DNA from: Armigeres subalbatus
Taxonomy: Eukaryota > Arthropoda > Insecta > Diptera > Culicidae
Assembly: GCF_024139115.2 (NCBI RefSeq)
Contig: NC_085140.1
Coordinates: 314,653,259-314,717,258 of the forward strand
Direction of reading: 5' to 3'
Length of the DNA: 64,000 bases
How positions within the stretch are numbered: the stretch's first letter is position 1; every line of letters begins with the position of its first letter. Below are positions 23,073 to 34,724 of the stretch, piece by piece. The position numbers were made by a program, and so were the translations under genes. Below the pieces are notes generated by a model. The model saw only the letters and a list, made by a program, of their open reading frames with translations, ran no database searches and had not been told where the DNA came from.

Positions 23073-23957
23073 TTATCTGCCTGTTTTCCAGATATTTCTT
23101 AAACTCGCAAAGGCAGCCCTTGCTTTCTTGATCCGTGCGCCTATGTCGATCTTGGTACCGCCGTCTGACGCCATTTGGCTACCAAGATATTGGAAGCTTT
23201 CAACATTCTCCACTGGTTGCCCGGCTACTGTGAAACTGGAAGGGGTCACCGTGTTTACATCCAACGATTTGGTTTTGTTAACGTTAATGACTAAACCTGC
23301 CGAGGAGGAGCGCTCGGCAAGGTCGTTGAGCTTACTCTGCATATCAGAGCGCCGTTGCGCGAGGAGTGCAACGTCATCAGCCAATTCGAAGTCGTTTAGG
23401 TGCTCCATGGTTATAGGCTGCCATAACAGCCCGCGGTTTGGTTCACGGTCAATCGCATCTACCAGAATCTCATCGATTACGATGAGGAACAGTAACGGTG
23501 ATAGAATACATCCTTGCCTCACACCAGCTACGACCCGGATAGGGTCAGACAGGACCCCATTGTGTAGCACTCTACACGAAAAGGCCTCGTACTGTGCTTC
23601 GATGAGGCCGATGATTTTCTCGGGGACCCCCTTGCGTCTCAGGGTGCCCCACATATTCTTGTGATTGAGACGGTCGAAAGCTTTTTCGTAGTCAATGAAT
23701 ACCAAGTAAAGGGACTCTTGGAACTCGTTGACCTGCTCCAGAATTATGCGGAGCGTGACAATATGGTCCACATAGGATCTTCCGGCACGGAATCCGGCTT
23801 GCTGCCGCCGGAGAGTCGCATCGATCTTCTCCTGAGTCCGGGCTAGGATAATTTTGCACAGAACTTTGAGAACGGTACACAGCAACATAACGCCTCGCCA
23901 GTTATAGCATACAGTCAGGTCAACCTGTTTGGGCACCTTCACTAAGATACCTTGCAT
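23073..23957 (-). pseudogene. RTE-like ORF, part 2: reverse transcriptase core
   Basis: Contains the RT palm: ARTQEKIDATLRRQQAGFRAG (in part), LVFIDYEKAFDRLNHKNMW with the first catalytic Asp, AGVRQGCILSPLLFLIVIDE, and the second motif as FELADDVALLAQ with Leu in place of the usual Tyr/Phe. Then come NKTKSLDV, QYLGSQMASDGG and a thumb-like helix region. The frame shifts at 23094-23097 where four T stand for five in the copy at 29467-29471. Apart from the two shifts the polymerase looks intact. Overlaps part 1 by 16 bases in another frame. Confidence 0.9.
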
Positions 23958-25647
23958 CCAGTCGACCGGGAAGTTGCGGTGTCCCAGATATTACGAAATA
24001 AACGATGCAGTAGTTGAGCGGATGTCTTAGGGTCAGCTTTGAGTATCTCGGCTGTTATGCGGTCGACCCCTGGGGCTTTATTCGATTTCATGCTTTGGAT
24101 GGCTGTTTGAATCTCTAGCAGTGATGGAGCTTCGGTATTGACGCGTGTTATACGTCGGATCCTAGGCAGATCATGCCGAGGTGGTGATGGCCTGGCTGGC
24201 ACTTGAAATAGTTGTTCGAAGTGCTCGAACCAGCGTTTCAGCTGGTCAGTTGGGTCGGTCAATAACTGATCATTCGCGTCTTTCACAGGCATCGTTGCAT
24301 TCATCTTCGCCCCGCTTAAGCGTCGTGAGATATCGTAGAGGAGGCGAATGTCCCCGGTTGCGGCGGCTCTCTCTCCTTCGTCGGCCAGAGAGTTTGCCCA
24401 CGCTCGCTTATCCCGTCGACATGAGCATTTTACTTCCTTCTCAAGAGCCGCGTATCGTTGATGGGTTAAGACTTTGGCTCCTCTGGTTTTCAATCGCTCT
24501 ATCGCGGCTTTGGCTTCTCTTCGCTCCTCTATCTTCCTCCAGGTCTCATCGGTGATCCATTGTTTTCTCTGGGTGCGTAGTTCGCCCAGATTGTTCTCGC
24601 TGGTGGCGATGAAGGCATTCTTGATGGCGGTCCATTGGTCTTCCACGCTGCCACCTTCCGGAATATCTGCAGCACGCGTCTCCAGTTCTTCAACGAAGGA
24701 CCGTTTCACCGTGGCATATTCCAGTCGGCGTGTGTTGAATCGTCGTCCAACTCTTTCCTCCTGCCGACGAATCCGCGCAATGCGCATGCGTATTTCGCCG
24801 ATGAGGAGGTGATGATCAGACGCGATATCGGCACTACGTTTATTCCGTACATCAAGAAGGCTCCGTTTCCATTTTCGGCTTATGCAGATGTGGTCGATTT
24901 GATTTTCTGTAAAGCCGTCACGGGAGACCCACATGACCTTGTGAACCGGTCGATGAGGGAAGAGCGATCCCCCGATCACCATGTCGTTATTACCACAAAC
25001 TTCTGCGAACAGCTCTCCGTTTTCGCTCATTTCTCCGAGACCATGGCGTCCCATAATGCGCTCATGGTTCGAGTTGTCGGATCCGATCTTCGCATTGAAG
25101 TCGCTCAAACAGATCTTGATATCACCCTTCGGAATTCTATCTACGACGGCATTGAGTTGACTGTAGAAGTTCTCTTTGTCTTGCAGATCGGCAGCATCGG
25201 TTGGCGCATAACATTGGATTATAGTAAGGTTTCGAACCCGTGTTCTGAATCTGGCAACGATTATCCTTTCACTTATAGGTTCCCACTTCATAAGCGCAGA
25301 GTGTGCCTGAGCGCTTAGTAGGAAGCCAACTCCGCGATGCCAGGGAGCGTGTTCACCTCGTAAACCAGAGTATAGCAGAACTTGTCCCGACGGCGTTCTG
25401 TGTTCTCCAAAGTTTGGCCAACGGACTTCACTCAGTCCCAGGATCTCAAGCTTTATGCGGCGTGCCTCATTGGCAAGTTGTGCCAATTTACCCTGCTGGG
25501 CTAGGGTTAAAACGTTCCATGTTCCTATTCGTGTCCGTTGTTTCGCGCTAAGAGTCGTCGCCGTAAAATCAGTCCGTATTCTTTCATTATCGGATTCTCG
25601 AACAAATTGATGTTTCGGGAGCAGTAGGTTGTTGGCCCAAGGTTCCC
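23942..25647 (-). pseudogene. RTE-like ORF, part 1: APE endonuclease and start of RT
   Basis: Opens with RIGTWNVLTLAQQGKLAQL (about 25545), typical of the first beta strand of APE-type endonucleases. It continues with LGLSEVRW, DFNAKIG (about 25110), ENQIDHICIS (about 24900) and SDHHLLIGEIRMR (about 24810). A charged, probably helical linker follows, then the RT fingers (SMKSNKAPGVDRITAEILKADP, about 24060). In the DFNAKIG block the usual preceding Gly is Ser. The frame is lost at 23971, where GGGAAG stands for GGGAAAG in the sister copy at 30331-30341. Predicted role: nicking target DNA for target-primed reverse transcription. Confidence 0.88.
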
Positions 25648-26193
25648 AAGTTTATTGGAAGTTTATTGGAACAACAATAAGGCAATTTAATTGGTACAAT
25701 AGAAGAACAATAGAATTGAATGTTCATCAATAAAATGTATTGTAATTTTAAGATTTTTTAATGTAATTCTATTGTATTTTCTATTCGGGTGGCTTCCGAC
25801 TGTCTGGAATGAGCCACTAGTTGGCTCAGCATGGGAATGTGAACTGTATCTCTGCCCTTCGACTGAAGGGCCTCCGAGTCCGTTCGATGGCGACTGAAGG
25901 AGAAAATTATTTAACTCTTATATGAGACCGCATCGTGCTTTCGTGCTGTGCGGTTCTTTTCTCTCTTTTCGGAAGGAAGTTTTTAATACTACCCGAAGCT
26001 ATTTTAATTTCAACAGTGCTTCTCAGCGCTATTTGTACCTACTGATCCCATTACGATCTTTGCAAGGACCCGTGCCTTCGTTTTACGTTGGACTCGTTTG
26101 CGGAAGTAAAATTCCGACAAGCGGTGGTAATCCTGCAGGGACACCGTTCTGGGAAAAAAACCTCTTAGAAGGGCACGTCTCCACGCTCAGCAA

Positions 26194-27036
26194 TGAGCAT
26201 TAATAAAAACAAGAGGGAGTCAAGGGGGAGTCTCTGCACTTCCTTCTAAGAAACAAGGTTTCAAGACCGTCCTGCCAAAGCGCGGAAAAAAATAGAAGGA
26301 AGCTGGAGACTTCAGATGTTTTCTCTAACTCTAATATTGGAAATAATTCTTCTCCTATCGAACTGAGCAATCAGTTCGATTTGATTAATGACGAAATTAA
26401 GCAAATTGAATCTACCTCTAGCCCAGGTGATTCGATCCATGCGAAAAAGCAAAGGATTCCGCCAATTATGGTATTTGTTGCCGAGTTTTCTGGCTTTAGG
26501 AATGAGATTTTGAGTAAACTTCAGGGGATCAAGGTTTCCTTTCAGATTGCCAGAAAGGGTGACTGCCGCGTTTTGCCAGGATCCTTTGACGATCGCAAAC
26601 GTCTTCTTCGGCATAAATTCTTCACATACGGCGACAAAACTGAGCGATTGCTCAAAGTCGTTTTGAAAGGTCTCCCCAGTGACGATAAATCACTGGATGA
26701 GATTAAGGTCACTCCTGACGGAATCCAAGATCCAAGATTCTTTTACCTCTCACCGGGTAACAGTTCGACAAATTCTAATTTTTCAAACACGCACGCCTAT
26801 GCAAGCATCGCTGCATGTTGATGAATGTTGTTCATACCCAGTCTCCAACGGGAAATAACGTTCGTTCGGACGACTCAGGTAGCATGTCTGCTACCGATTT
26901 TGGTTTTTTAACTGAACAATTGCATCACATGATTGATGCAATGTTCAAAGCAAATACCATACGTGAAGCTGTTCAGGTTGGTATAAAGCACACACAAAAA
27001 ATTGTTATCGGACTCCGTTTTAATGGATCCAAATAA
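26194..27036 (+). pseudogene. Jockey ORF1 (gag-like) relic, zinc knuckles deleted
   Basis: Starts MSINKNK like the intact copy at 62375 but is shifted within 15 codons by small indels. A central segment (FVAEFSGFRNEILSKLQGIK, FQIARKGDCRVLPGSFDDRK) keeps the domain that precedes the zinc knuckles. It lacks QYLTEK and then jumps from DDKSLDEIK to a C-terminal piece (NSNFSNTHAYASIAA), removing all three CCHC knuckles. The tail (TEQLHHMIDAMFKANTI..) ends at 27036 in GSK-stop. Nucleic-acid binding should be lost. Confidence 0.85.
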
Positions 27037-28980
27037 TTGTGTGAAAATTCTAAATTGGAATGACCGCTCGCTAAAGGATAAGGAAGATTAATTATTCAAC
27101 TTCCTATCAGTTCATAATGTGCACATTGCCATTATAACTGAAACGTATTTAAAACCAGGACTCTCCATTAAAGGCGATCCAAATTATTTTATCTACAGAA
27201 ATGATCGTCTTGACAGCGCCTGCGGTGGGGTCGCCATTGTCATTAATAGACGTATCAAACATAAATTATTTTCTTCGTTCGAAACCAAAGTTTTTGAAAC
27301 CTTGGGAGTTTCTGTTGAAACAAATTTTGGACAATTTTCATTCATTGCAGCCTACTTGCCTTTTCAATGCATTGGGCAGCGAAAGAATTTGTTGAAAGCT
27401 GATCATCAAATTCTGACTCGCAACAAATCAAAATTCTTCGTAATTGGTGACTTCAATGCCAAACACTGTTCATGGAATAATGCTCAAAGCAATTCCAACG
27501 GTAACATTTTATTTGAAGATTGTTCTGCGGGATATTATACTATTCAATATCCCAATGGCCCAACTTGTTTTCCATCCACTCGAAAGCCTTCGACAATTGA
27601 TTTGGTTTTAACTGATTCAAGTCAGCTGTGTGACCAATTGGTAACTCATGCTGACTTTGACTCTGATCACCTTCCTGTGACGTTTGAAATCTCACAAGAA
27701 GCCATTAATAATCCAATCAGCTCTACTTTTAATTATCATAGAGCTGATTGGGATTTATATGTTGATATTCCTCTCGATACCAAAAGTGATATTGATAATG
27801 CTCTCGTATCTTTGACAAATTCAATTGTCGAAGCCAGAGGCATTGCAGTTCCTAAATGGGAAATTAAATTCAACTCCATTATTCTTGACGACGATCTTCA
27901 GCTACTGATCCGTCTTAAAAATGTGAGACAAAGGCAATACCAAAGAACGAGATTTGGCGAGATTTGCAAAATTAAATTAAAAAACGTTTCGCTATTCTGA
28001 GAAATACCAACTTTGAGAATAATGTCTCGAAGTTGGATCCCAGTTCGAAACCCTTTTGGAAATTAACGAAAATTCCTAAAAACCTCAAAAGCCAATTCCA
28101 GCGCTTAAAGAGGGAAATAAAATTTTATTAACAAATGGCGAAAAGGCTCAAAAACTTGCTCAGCAGTTCGAGAGTGCCCATAATTTTAGTCTAGGTCTCA
28201 CTAGTCCAATTGAGGATCAGGTTACACGGAGCTTCGAAGACCCTCTCAATCAAGAGAATAATTTATTTAACAAATGTTTTCAATTGGCATACTTCCCAGA
28301 TAAATGGAAAAACGCCAAAGTTGTTCCAATTTTGAAGCCGGACAAAAATCCAGCTGAGGCTTCTAGTTATCGCCCAATCAGTTTGCTTTCTTCAATAAGC
28401 AAACTGTTTGAAAAGATTATTTTAAATAGAATGATGGTTCATATTAATGACAATTCTATTTTTGCTGATGAGCAATTTGGTTTTCGCCATGGGCATTCAA
28501 CCACTCATCAGTTATTAAGAGTTACGAACTTAATTCGGCTCAACAAATCTGAAGGATATTCGACTGGAGTTGCTCTTCTTGATATAGAGAAAGCATTTGA
28601 CAGTGTTTGGCATGAAGGTTTGATTGTAAAATTGATGAATTTTAATTTTCATCTTTATATTATTAAAGTGATCCAAAATTCCTGCAAAATCCTGCTCACT
28701 TCAGGTAAACTATCAGAATTCCAAATCTGATAGATTTCCTGTAAGGGCTGGTGTCCCCCAAGGCAGCATACTGGGGCCCATATTGTATAACATTTTTACT
28801 TCTGACTTACCTGATTTATCACCAGGGTGTCAAAAATCTTTGTTTGCAGGGCGAAGCCTTCGTGTAATTTGTAGTATATTGCAAAAAAGTTTGGATATTT
28901 TCTACACTTACTTGCGAAAATGGAAAATTTTCCCGAATGCTTCCAAAACAGGAAGGCATTCAAGCAAAATGTAACAAATA
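27023..28980 (+). pseudogene. Jockey ORF2 relic: endonuclease and partial RT
   Basis: The ORF2 ATG overlaps the ORF1 stop (ATGGATCCAAATAA, 27025-27038), giving MDPNNCVKILNWN. A stop arises at about 27088 where GAAGATTAA stands for GAAGATGAA of copy 2. The endonuclease then reads openly (27119-28000) with AIITETYLKP, FVIGDFNAKHCSWNN, TIDLVLTDSSQ and DFDSDHLPVTF. Linker and RT follow with a deletion near 28265 (about 80 codons). RT motifs: SSYRPISLLSSISKLFEKII, VALLDIEKAFDSVWHEGL, RAGVPQGSILGPILYNIF. The catalytic FADD box is gone: the text runs KSLFAGRSLRV where FADD plus several residues should stand. Confidence 0.87.
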
Positions 28981-29055
28981 TATTAAGTGTCTATATCCAC
29001 TTATAAACAGAAAATCAAAACTTTGTCTTAAGAACAAACTTTTGATTTACAAACA

Positions 29056-30937
29056 ATTTGTTGCCAGGTTAGATTTCGGTCGACTTCTTTTATTTCTTTA
29101 TTGAGGCTTCGCCGCCATGAGCCTCTGGGTCTGCCTCTGCTGCGATGTCCCGCTGGGTTCCAGTCTAATGCTTGTTTACAGATTTCGTTTCCGCCCCTAC
29201 GTAGAGTGTGGCCGACCCAGCCCCACTTCCGATCCCGAATTTCTGTTGCTATCGGCCTCTGGTGACAACGACGATGGAGCTCGTTGGTTGAGATCCAGTT
29301 GTGAGGCCACCAGGCCCGAATTATATACCGCAGGCATCTGTTAATGAACACCTGCAGCCGTTGAGTGTTCTCCACTGATACACACCATGTTTCGCTAGCG
29401 TATAACAGCACAGATTTCACGTTAGAGTTGAAAATTCGTATTTTGGTGCGTTCACTTATCTGCCTGTTTTTCCAGATATTCCTTAAACTCGCAAAGGCAG
29501 CCCTTGCTTTTTTGATCCGTGCGCCTATGTCGATCTTGGTGCCGCCGTCTGACGCCATTTGGCTACCAAGATATTGGAAGCTTTCAACATTCTCCACTGG
29601 CTGCCCGGCTCGTGTGAAACTGGAAGGAGTCACCGTGTTTACATCCAACGATTTGGTTTTGTTGACGTTGATGACTAAACCTGCCGAAGAGGAGCGCTCG
29701 GCAAGGTCGTTGAGCTTACTCTGCATATCACAGCCCCGTTGCGCGAGGAGTGAATCATCATCCGCCAATTCGAAGTCATTTAGGCTGCCATAACAGCCCG
29801 CGGTTTGGTTCACGGTCAATCGCATCTACCAGAATCTCGTCGATTACGATGAGGAACAGTAACGGTGATAGAATACATCCTTGCCTCACACCAGCTACGA
29901 CCCGGATAGGGTCGGACAAGACCCCATTGTGCAGCACTCTACACGAGAAGGCCTCGTACTGTGCCTCGATGAGGCCGATGATTTTCTCAGGAACTCCCTT
30001 GCGTCTCAGGGCGCCCCACATATTCTCGTGATTGAGACGGTCGAAAGCTTTTTCGTAGTCAATGAATATCAAGTAAAGGGACTCTTGGAGTTCGTTGACC
30101 TGCTCCAGAATGATGCGGAGCGTGACAATATGGTCCACACAGGATCTTCCGGCACGGAATCCGGCTTGCTGCCGCCGGAGAGTCGCGTCGATCTTCTCCT
30201 GAATCCGGGCTAGGATAATTTTGCACAGAACTTTGAGAACGGTACACAGCAACATAATGCCTCGCCAGTTATCGCATACAGTCAGGTCACCCTTTTTGGG
30301 CACCTTCACTAAGATACCATGCATCCAGTCGACCGGGAAAGTTGCGGTGTCCCAGATATTACGAAATATACGACGCAGTAGTTGAGCGGATGTCATGGGG
30401 TCAGCTTTGAGCATCTCAACTGATATGCGGTCGATCCCTGGGGCTTTATTCGATTTAATGCTTTGGATTGCTGTTTGAATCTCTAGCAGAGATGGAGCTT
30501 CGGTATTGACGCGTGTTATACGTCGGATCCTAGGCAGATCAGTTGTTCGAAGTGCTCGAACCAGTGTTTCAGCTGGTCAGTTGGGTCGGTCAATAACTGA
30601 TCATTCGCGTCTTTCACAGGCATCGTTGCATTCATCTTCGCCCCGCTTGAGCGTCGTGAGATATCGTAGAGGAGGCGAATGTCCCCGGTTGCGGCCGCTC
30701 TCTCTCCTTCGTCGGCCAGAGAGTCTGCCCACGCTCGCTTGTCCCGTCGACATGAGCGTTTTACTTCCTTCTCCAGAGCCGAGTATCGTTGACGGGCTAA
30801 CACTTTGGCTCCTCTGGTTTTCGATCGCTCTATCGTGGCTTTGGCTTCTCTTCGCTCCTCTATCTTTTCTCTGGGTGCGCAGTTCGCCCAGATTGTTCTC
30901 GCTGGTGGCGATGAAGGCATTCTTGATGGCTTTAGTT
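29056..30937 (-). mobile_element. RTE-like retrotransposon fragment inside the Jockey element
   Basis: Minus strand, same family as 22580-25647 and very similar. It lacks both true ends: the 3' tail and last ~110 bases are missing (begins at TTGCCAGGTTAG) and the 5' part stops within the endonuclease-RT linker (GATGGC at 30937). Coding segments: linker and fingers (30920-30516), RT palm (30414-29776: DATLRRQQAGFRAGRSCVDH, FIDYEKAFDRLNHENMW, AGVRQGCILSPLLF), then ELADDDSLLAQRG through WWPHNWISTNELHRRC to WQQ (29825-29055). A 23-base deletion near 29755-29790 shifts the frame. Neither junction shows a target duplication, so it arrived by recombination or was trimmed later. Confidence 0.87.
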
Positions 30938-31110
30938 TAATTCATTAGTTTAATGAACTACATAGAACTTCTAATATTGAGACATTGCAACAAATGTCCA
31001 ACAAAATAATTTCTAATTTTAATTAATTGCATATTATTAGGCAACTCGGCCGTACGAAAACCATTTTAGACAAAAATCATTTAAAGCGAATAGAGAATTA
31101 TTGATGGAGT

Positions 31111-33726
31111 TTGTTTAGTGGAGCGTGGACTTTTGTATAAGACGGGTTAACACTATTCTGAATAAATTGCACTTTGTATTCCGTATTTCGTACAGTATTT
31201 TCTCAAGTCAAATCGAGTAGTCTTGTGAAAAGTGATTTGGCTCACATGTTCAATAGTAAAAATGATGGAATCATTCCTCCAGTTCTATTGAATTGAACCC
31301 AAATTATTTTTCTGATCGTGCATAGCATGAATATGTGCTATGTACATCAGTGCTCGAAATCTTATCACTTACTGATAATAGCTGATGTTTAATGATTTAT
31401 TTACTTATGGCATGACTGGTGATGAAAAACGAAAGATCTAGAACACAAGGGTACATGAGGGTACGCAAAACTGAAATTAAGTTGAAAACTCAACTAGGGT
31501 CATATGACCAACAGGTAATTTATGAGCCAGTCTTCTTTTGCCAAACGATTTTCGAAACGGCGCGGATAGTTATCAAGCTATGAAGGCAAATTACCTACCT
31601 AGTTTATGTATTTTCAGGCTTACTTGCAAAAGAAATATTTTTCCATACATTCCATACAAATCACGAATCATTCTCCAAAGAATCAATTAGATATAACACG
31701 CAGAACTCATTATGAGTTTATTTTTTAATCAAGTCATTGCAAAATTTGTACTAGAAGTGAAAGGACACGATCTGAATTGAATCATTTGTTGGAGAAACTC
31801 CATATATCCATTTCACACAATTCCGAGATAACAACAAAAAACTGGTTTTGGACGAATAGGCACCGAATCTTTCGATTTTTTCGATAGGCAAAACTCAATA
31901 ACCTGGGTCACATTTAGTTCAAAACCTGCAAACAAAACTCCATAATTGCCATTCAAAGTGCATGTACAGTGTACGGGCTTGTAGCTTCTTAAACAAACGA
32001 AGAAAATCTCATACATTTACAAACAAAAAAATCGTGTTTTTCGCTAGAATACGTATTTTTGGATATATATAGATCTCATTTTGGTCACAAATGTTACATA
32101 TGCAGTTTCTCAAAACAACGGTTCAATTATGTTCTGACATCATTGTACTAACCCGGTAAGTTTGGCTCGGCTATGATCTTTAGTTGTATTCAAGATGAAG
32201 TTATTCATACAATAATACCATATGGGATATACCTACTCAATTATTATCTATTGAATTCAGAACCAATCGACGTTCACTTCATTAATTCCAACGCCTGGAG
32301 CGTGAACAATAAACTCCTTGTTCTGATTTTCAAATAGGTTTTTATACCTGCTTACATTACCTGTGAGTCTTTCCCGGCGGTCGACGTGATCTGGTTCTGC
32401 TTTTGGCATGAATCGACGTTTTTTGTCTCTTCTGACATGGTTCCCAATCGTTCCAATCCAATCTTCTGTACAGCTGCCTTTTTATTATTCAATCACCAAA
32501 CGCATCAGCGATTTTTCACTTAATCACTTCCGACCATTGATGAGTGGTCAAGGGCAAGGTCTTTTCACAGGTGCACACACGACGGTTCTGTTCGCGCGAG
32601 GACCGGTTGTAACAATTATGCTCGGGCGACCTTGGATTAGTTTCCAACTTCTCGGCGAGAACTGGCGACTCGATTTACACTGAGAACGTCTCGGTCTTGC
32701 GTTAAATAGCTATACCAGCCACACCAGAATGACGTGCCGACAGCAGATTCTACAATATGTTGTCCGGATCACGTCTGAATTGAGACTGGAAATGCGCTTT
32801 GTATCAAATTGATCAAAGTATCGTCATGCTGATCCGTTGCTGGTCTGTTACCCGTGCGAAACCTATCCGACCTTACAGCAGTCGTAATATAAATATCATG
32901 AACGAACAAGGGGGGCGCCGCGCGATGCAAACTTTTATGACCAAAAACAGTCAGTTGCGAATTCTGCGGCGTTCGAATTCCGAAACTGCAGTGTGCAGCG
33001 CGCACTGATGATTGTGGCTGGTGCACATGGGGTGACATCCGAGGGGAAGGGGGACTTCACCGACAACCATCGTTTTTGCTCGTTTTACCTACAAACAATC
33101 CCAAATATTTCAGGGCTACACAAGTTCATCAGCCATCAACAATCAGCAAAATGTGGAGTGACTGCCGAACTTGGTTTATGAATGAAATCTACCAAAAGGG
33201 CCACTATGGGTTACAGAGGAAAATCTGATGGGACAATAGGAATACATAATGGATGTTTAATGCTATTATATCCACATACTTTTTGATAAACCATTCCTAG
33301 AGTGACGGGTATTCCTCTGTGGGGCACGAGACTACTCGCAGGCCGCAGCCATGAGCCGGGTTGAATCCAACACTGTTGGTACTGTTTCCAGCAGTGAGCC
33401 GAAGTTAATAAACTTGTCGGCCTACTTAACCTCTTTTTATTATCTTATTTTCTTTAAATAAGATACCATATCATCCATTACTCACCCTATCATCCATCAC
33501 GCATGCTTGAGCGGTTGTATAGTAGCACATGGAAGTTTTCCCGGAAATCCATATGAGTGCATTATCTGCGTCTATTATTATTATTATTTTTTTGGTTCAA
33601 GAATCCAACTCATCGTCTCCGGAGAGTTTATGTTAACTATATCAAATGCATGTGTTATATTCATCGCTTACGTTATATTATTCATTAATATATTATTCGA
33701 CATACTCTTTCTAATTATATATATAA
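31111..33726. other. No gene recognised; unique-looking DNA
   Basis: Mostly AT-rich. 32280-33040 is more balanced, with CGAC/CGAG-rich runs and frames of 60-90 codons on both strands, none with a known motif. 33330-33430 has a short GC-rich run. I see no structure that explains them. Confidence 0.35.
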
Positions 33727-33989
33727 CTAGCCGACCCGGCAGACGTTGTCCTGCAAAGTAGGCGAAAATGCGCATTTTGATCTGCCCATGAAAAATATCC
33801 TTACGATTCTTAATTTTAGTTTTACACGATTTACTCAACCTTACTCAGGATTTTCGCATGAGGATATATCATATAAACCCGTCGGAAACGTAAACGAACA
33901 TATTTGCTGAAGAAATGAAGGAAATCCATCCAGCCGTTTTCGAGTTATGCGGATACGAACACAGACCATTTCATTTTTATTATATAGAT
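33727..33989 (+). repeat. Dispersed GACCCGGCAGACGTTG repeat
   Basis: Begins ACTAGCCGACCCGGCAGACG and ends with CAGCCGTTTTCGAGTTATGC plus an AT-rich tail (TTATTATATAGAT). These two modules recur together in many insect genomes as a short dispersed repeat, in my memory linked to non-LTR or SINE-like families. Both ends lie in TATATA-rich DNA, so a target duplication cannot be judged. Confidence 0.5.
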
Positions 33990-34351
33990 TTTCGTAATAC
34001 TCATCACGGTCGTCTTTGTTGCTGCATCGATGGTCTTTGTGTATACGTACGTGTGTCCGTTCATAGCTTGTTTGGCTCATGGAGGTTCAACTACATGTTT
34101 ATACCGACTGGAACGAATAAGAATATCCGTTATGATATCGTGGTCCAAGTCGTGATTCAAGTCCAGCACATATTTGAAGAAGAGGCAAAACTGGTCAATA
34201 AAGTTGCTTTTAAAACAAAATGTGGGTACAAAATTTTAACAATTTTGTTATAGTAACCGAGGTATCCGGATATCCTATAGCCGATCGTCTGTACTAATGA
34301 ATTTTGCTTCCTAAATACTAACTACACCAAGTTTTTATGCAATATATCCCT

Positions 34352-34439
34352 AGCAGCACACATGTTACTTCAACTCATATGTTACCAGATTCAGTCACAA
34401 TCAAGTTGCTGTAACAATTTTTGTCTGATTTGTGCTGCT
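34352..34439. mobile_element. Short palindromic MITE, AGCAGCACA family
   Basis: Ends AGCAGCACA and TGTGCTGCT. The 88-bp body is itself a weak palindrome (CAACTCATATGTTACCAG, then CAAGTTGCTGTAAC). A second, diverged copy lies at 3504-3586. Confidence 0.75.
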
Positions 34440-34489
34440 CGGCTTATATTCATATGTATCGTCTAAGAGTATGCGATAACACTATTTTT

Positions 34490-34640
34490 CCTGACGAAAC
34501 GAAACGAAACGAAATTAGAAATGCAACTGTTGGATCGGAACGAAGCGAAACGAAATTCAAATTTTCTTCCGAAACTTCGAAACGAAACGAAATTCGGGTC
34601 CATGTAATTCGAAATTTTACGAAACGAAACGAAATTTAAT
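34490..34640. repeat. GAAACGAAACGAAAT block, left
   Basis: Irregular tandem GAAAC/CGAAAT words over about 150 bp. The block at 38660-38850 carries the reverse complement (TTTCG/GGAATTCCGCG), and flanking CTAAGAGTATGCG (34460) and CGCATATGCTTAG (38845) are loosely inverted. Together they look like decayed subterminal repeats of one large DNA element. Confidence 0.5.
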
Positions 34641-34724
34641 TCACTACTAATTTCATTCTACATAATTGTTACCCAAATGCCATAGGGCTGGCTTAATTTT
34701 ACAAAAGGACATAGGTAAGTAACA

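Larger units (their letters stand above)
22580..25647 (-). mobile_element. RTE-like non-LTR retrotransposon, essentially full length
   Basis: A 3.07-kb element on the minus strand bounded by a perfect 9-bp duplication AAGTTTATT (22571-22579 and 25648-25656). It ends in a short GTAAGTAAGTA-type repeat rather than poly(A). It has one coding unit (endonuclease, reverse transcriptase, C-terminal domain) and almost no untranslated sequence, as in the RTE group. The frame is open to the 5' boundary without an upstream in-frame ATG, so the copy may be slightly 5' truncated or use another start. Two one-base deletions split the coding unit. It interrupts an AT-rich MITE. Confidence 0.9.
22042..25799. 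mobile_element. AT-rich MITE (CAATAG repeats) split by an RTE-like element
   Basis: Left end CCGAATACAAAAGTCCAATAG (shown in part) and right end ATTGTATTTTCTATTCGG are imperfect inverted repeats, and both halves are full of CAATAGAATTACAATAG-type words in both orientations. The halves (22042-22579 and 25657-25799) are separated by the RTE-like insertion. A second insert at about 22215-22450, with TGCCTTTCTCG at one end and CGAGAAAGGCA at the other, belongs to the dispersed repeat seen at 44528 and 55310. Confidence 0.7.
25925..31110 (+). mobile_element. Jockey-clade retrotransposon copy 1, interrupted and deleted
   Basis: The first 300 bases match the copy at 62109 from the same starting base (AGACCGCATCGTGC), which suggests that both begin at the true 5' end. 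ORF1 and ORF2 remnants follow to about 29055. An RTE-like fragment fills 29056-30937, and Jockey 3' coding sequence resumes (HRTSNIETLQQMSNKIIS at about 30955). The 3' end is not sharply defined; I place it near 31110. Similarity to Juan-type Jockey elements of mosquitoes is likely from the gag and ORF2 style but is from memory only. Confidence 0.85.

Noticed and set aside
32280..33040. LTR or promoter in the balanced-composition block
   Set aside because: No TG..CA ends, direct repeat partner, primer-binding site or polypurine tract could be found in the window.
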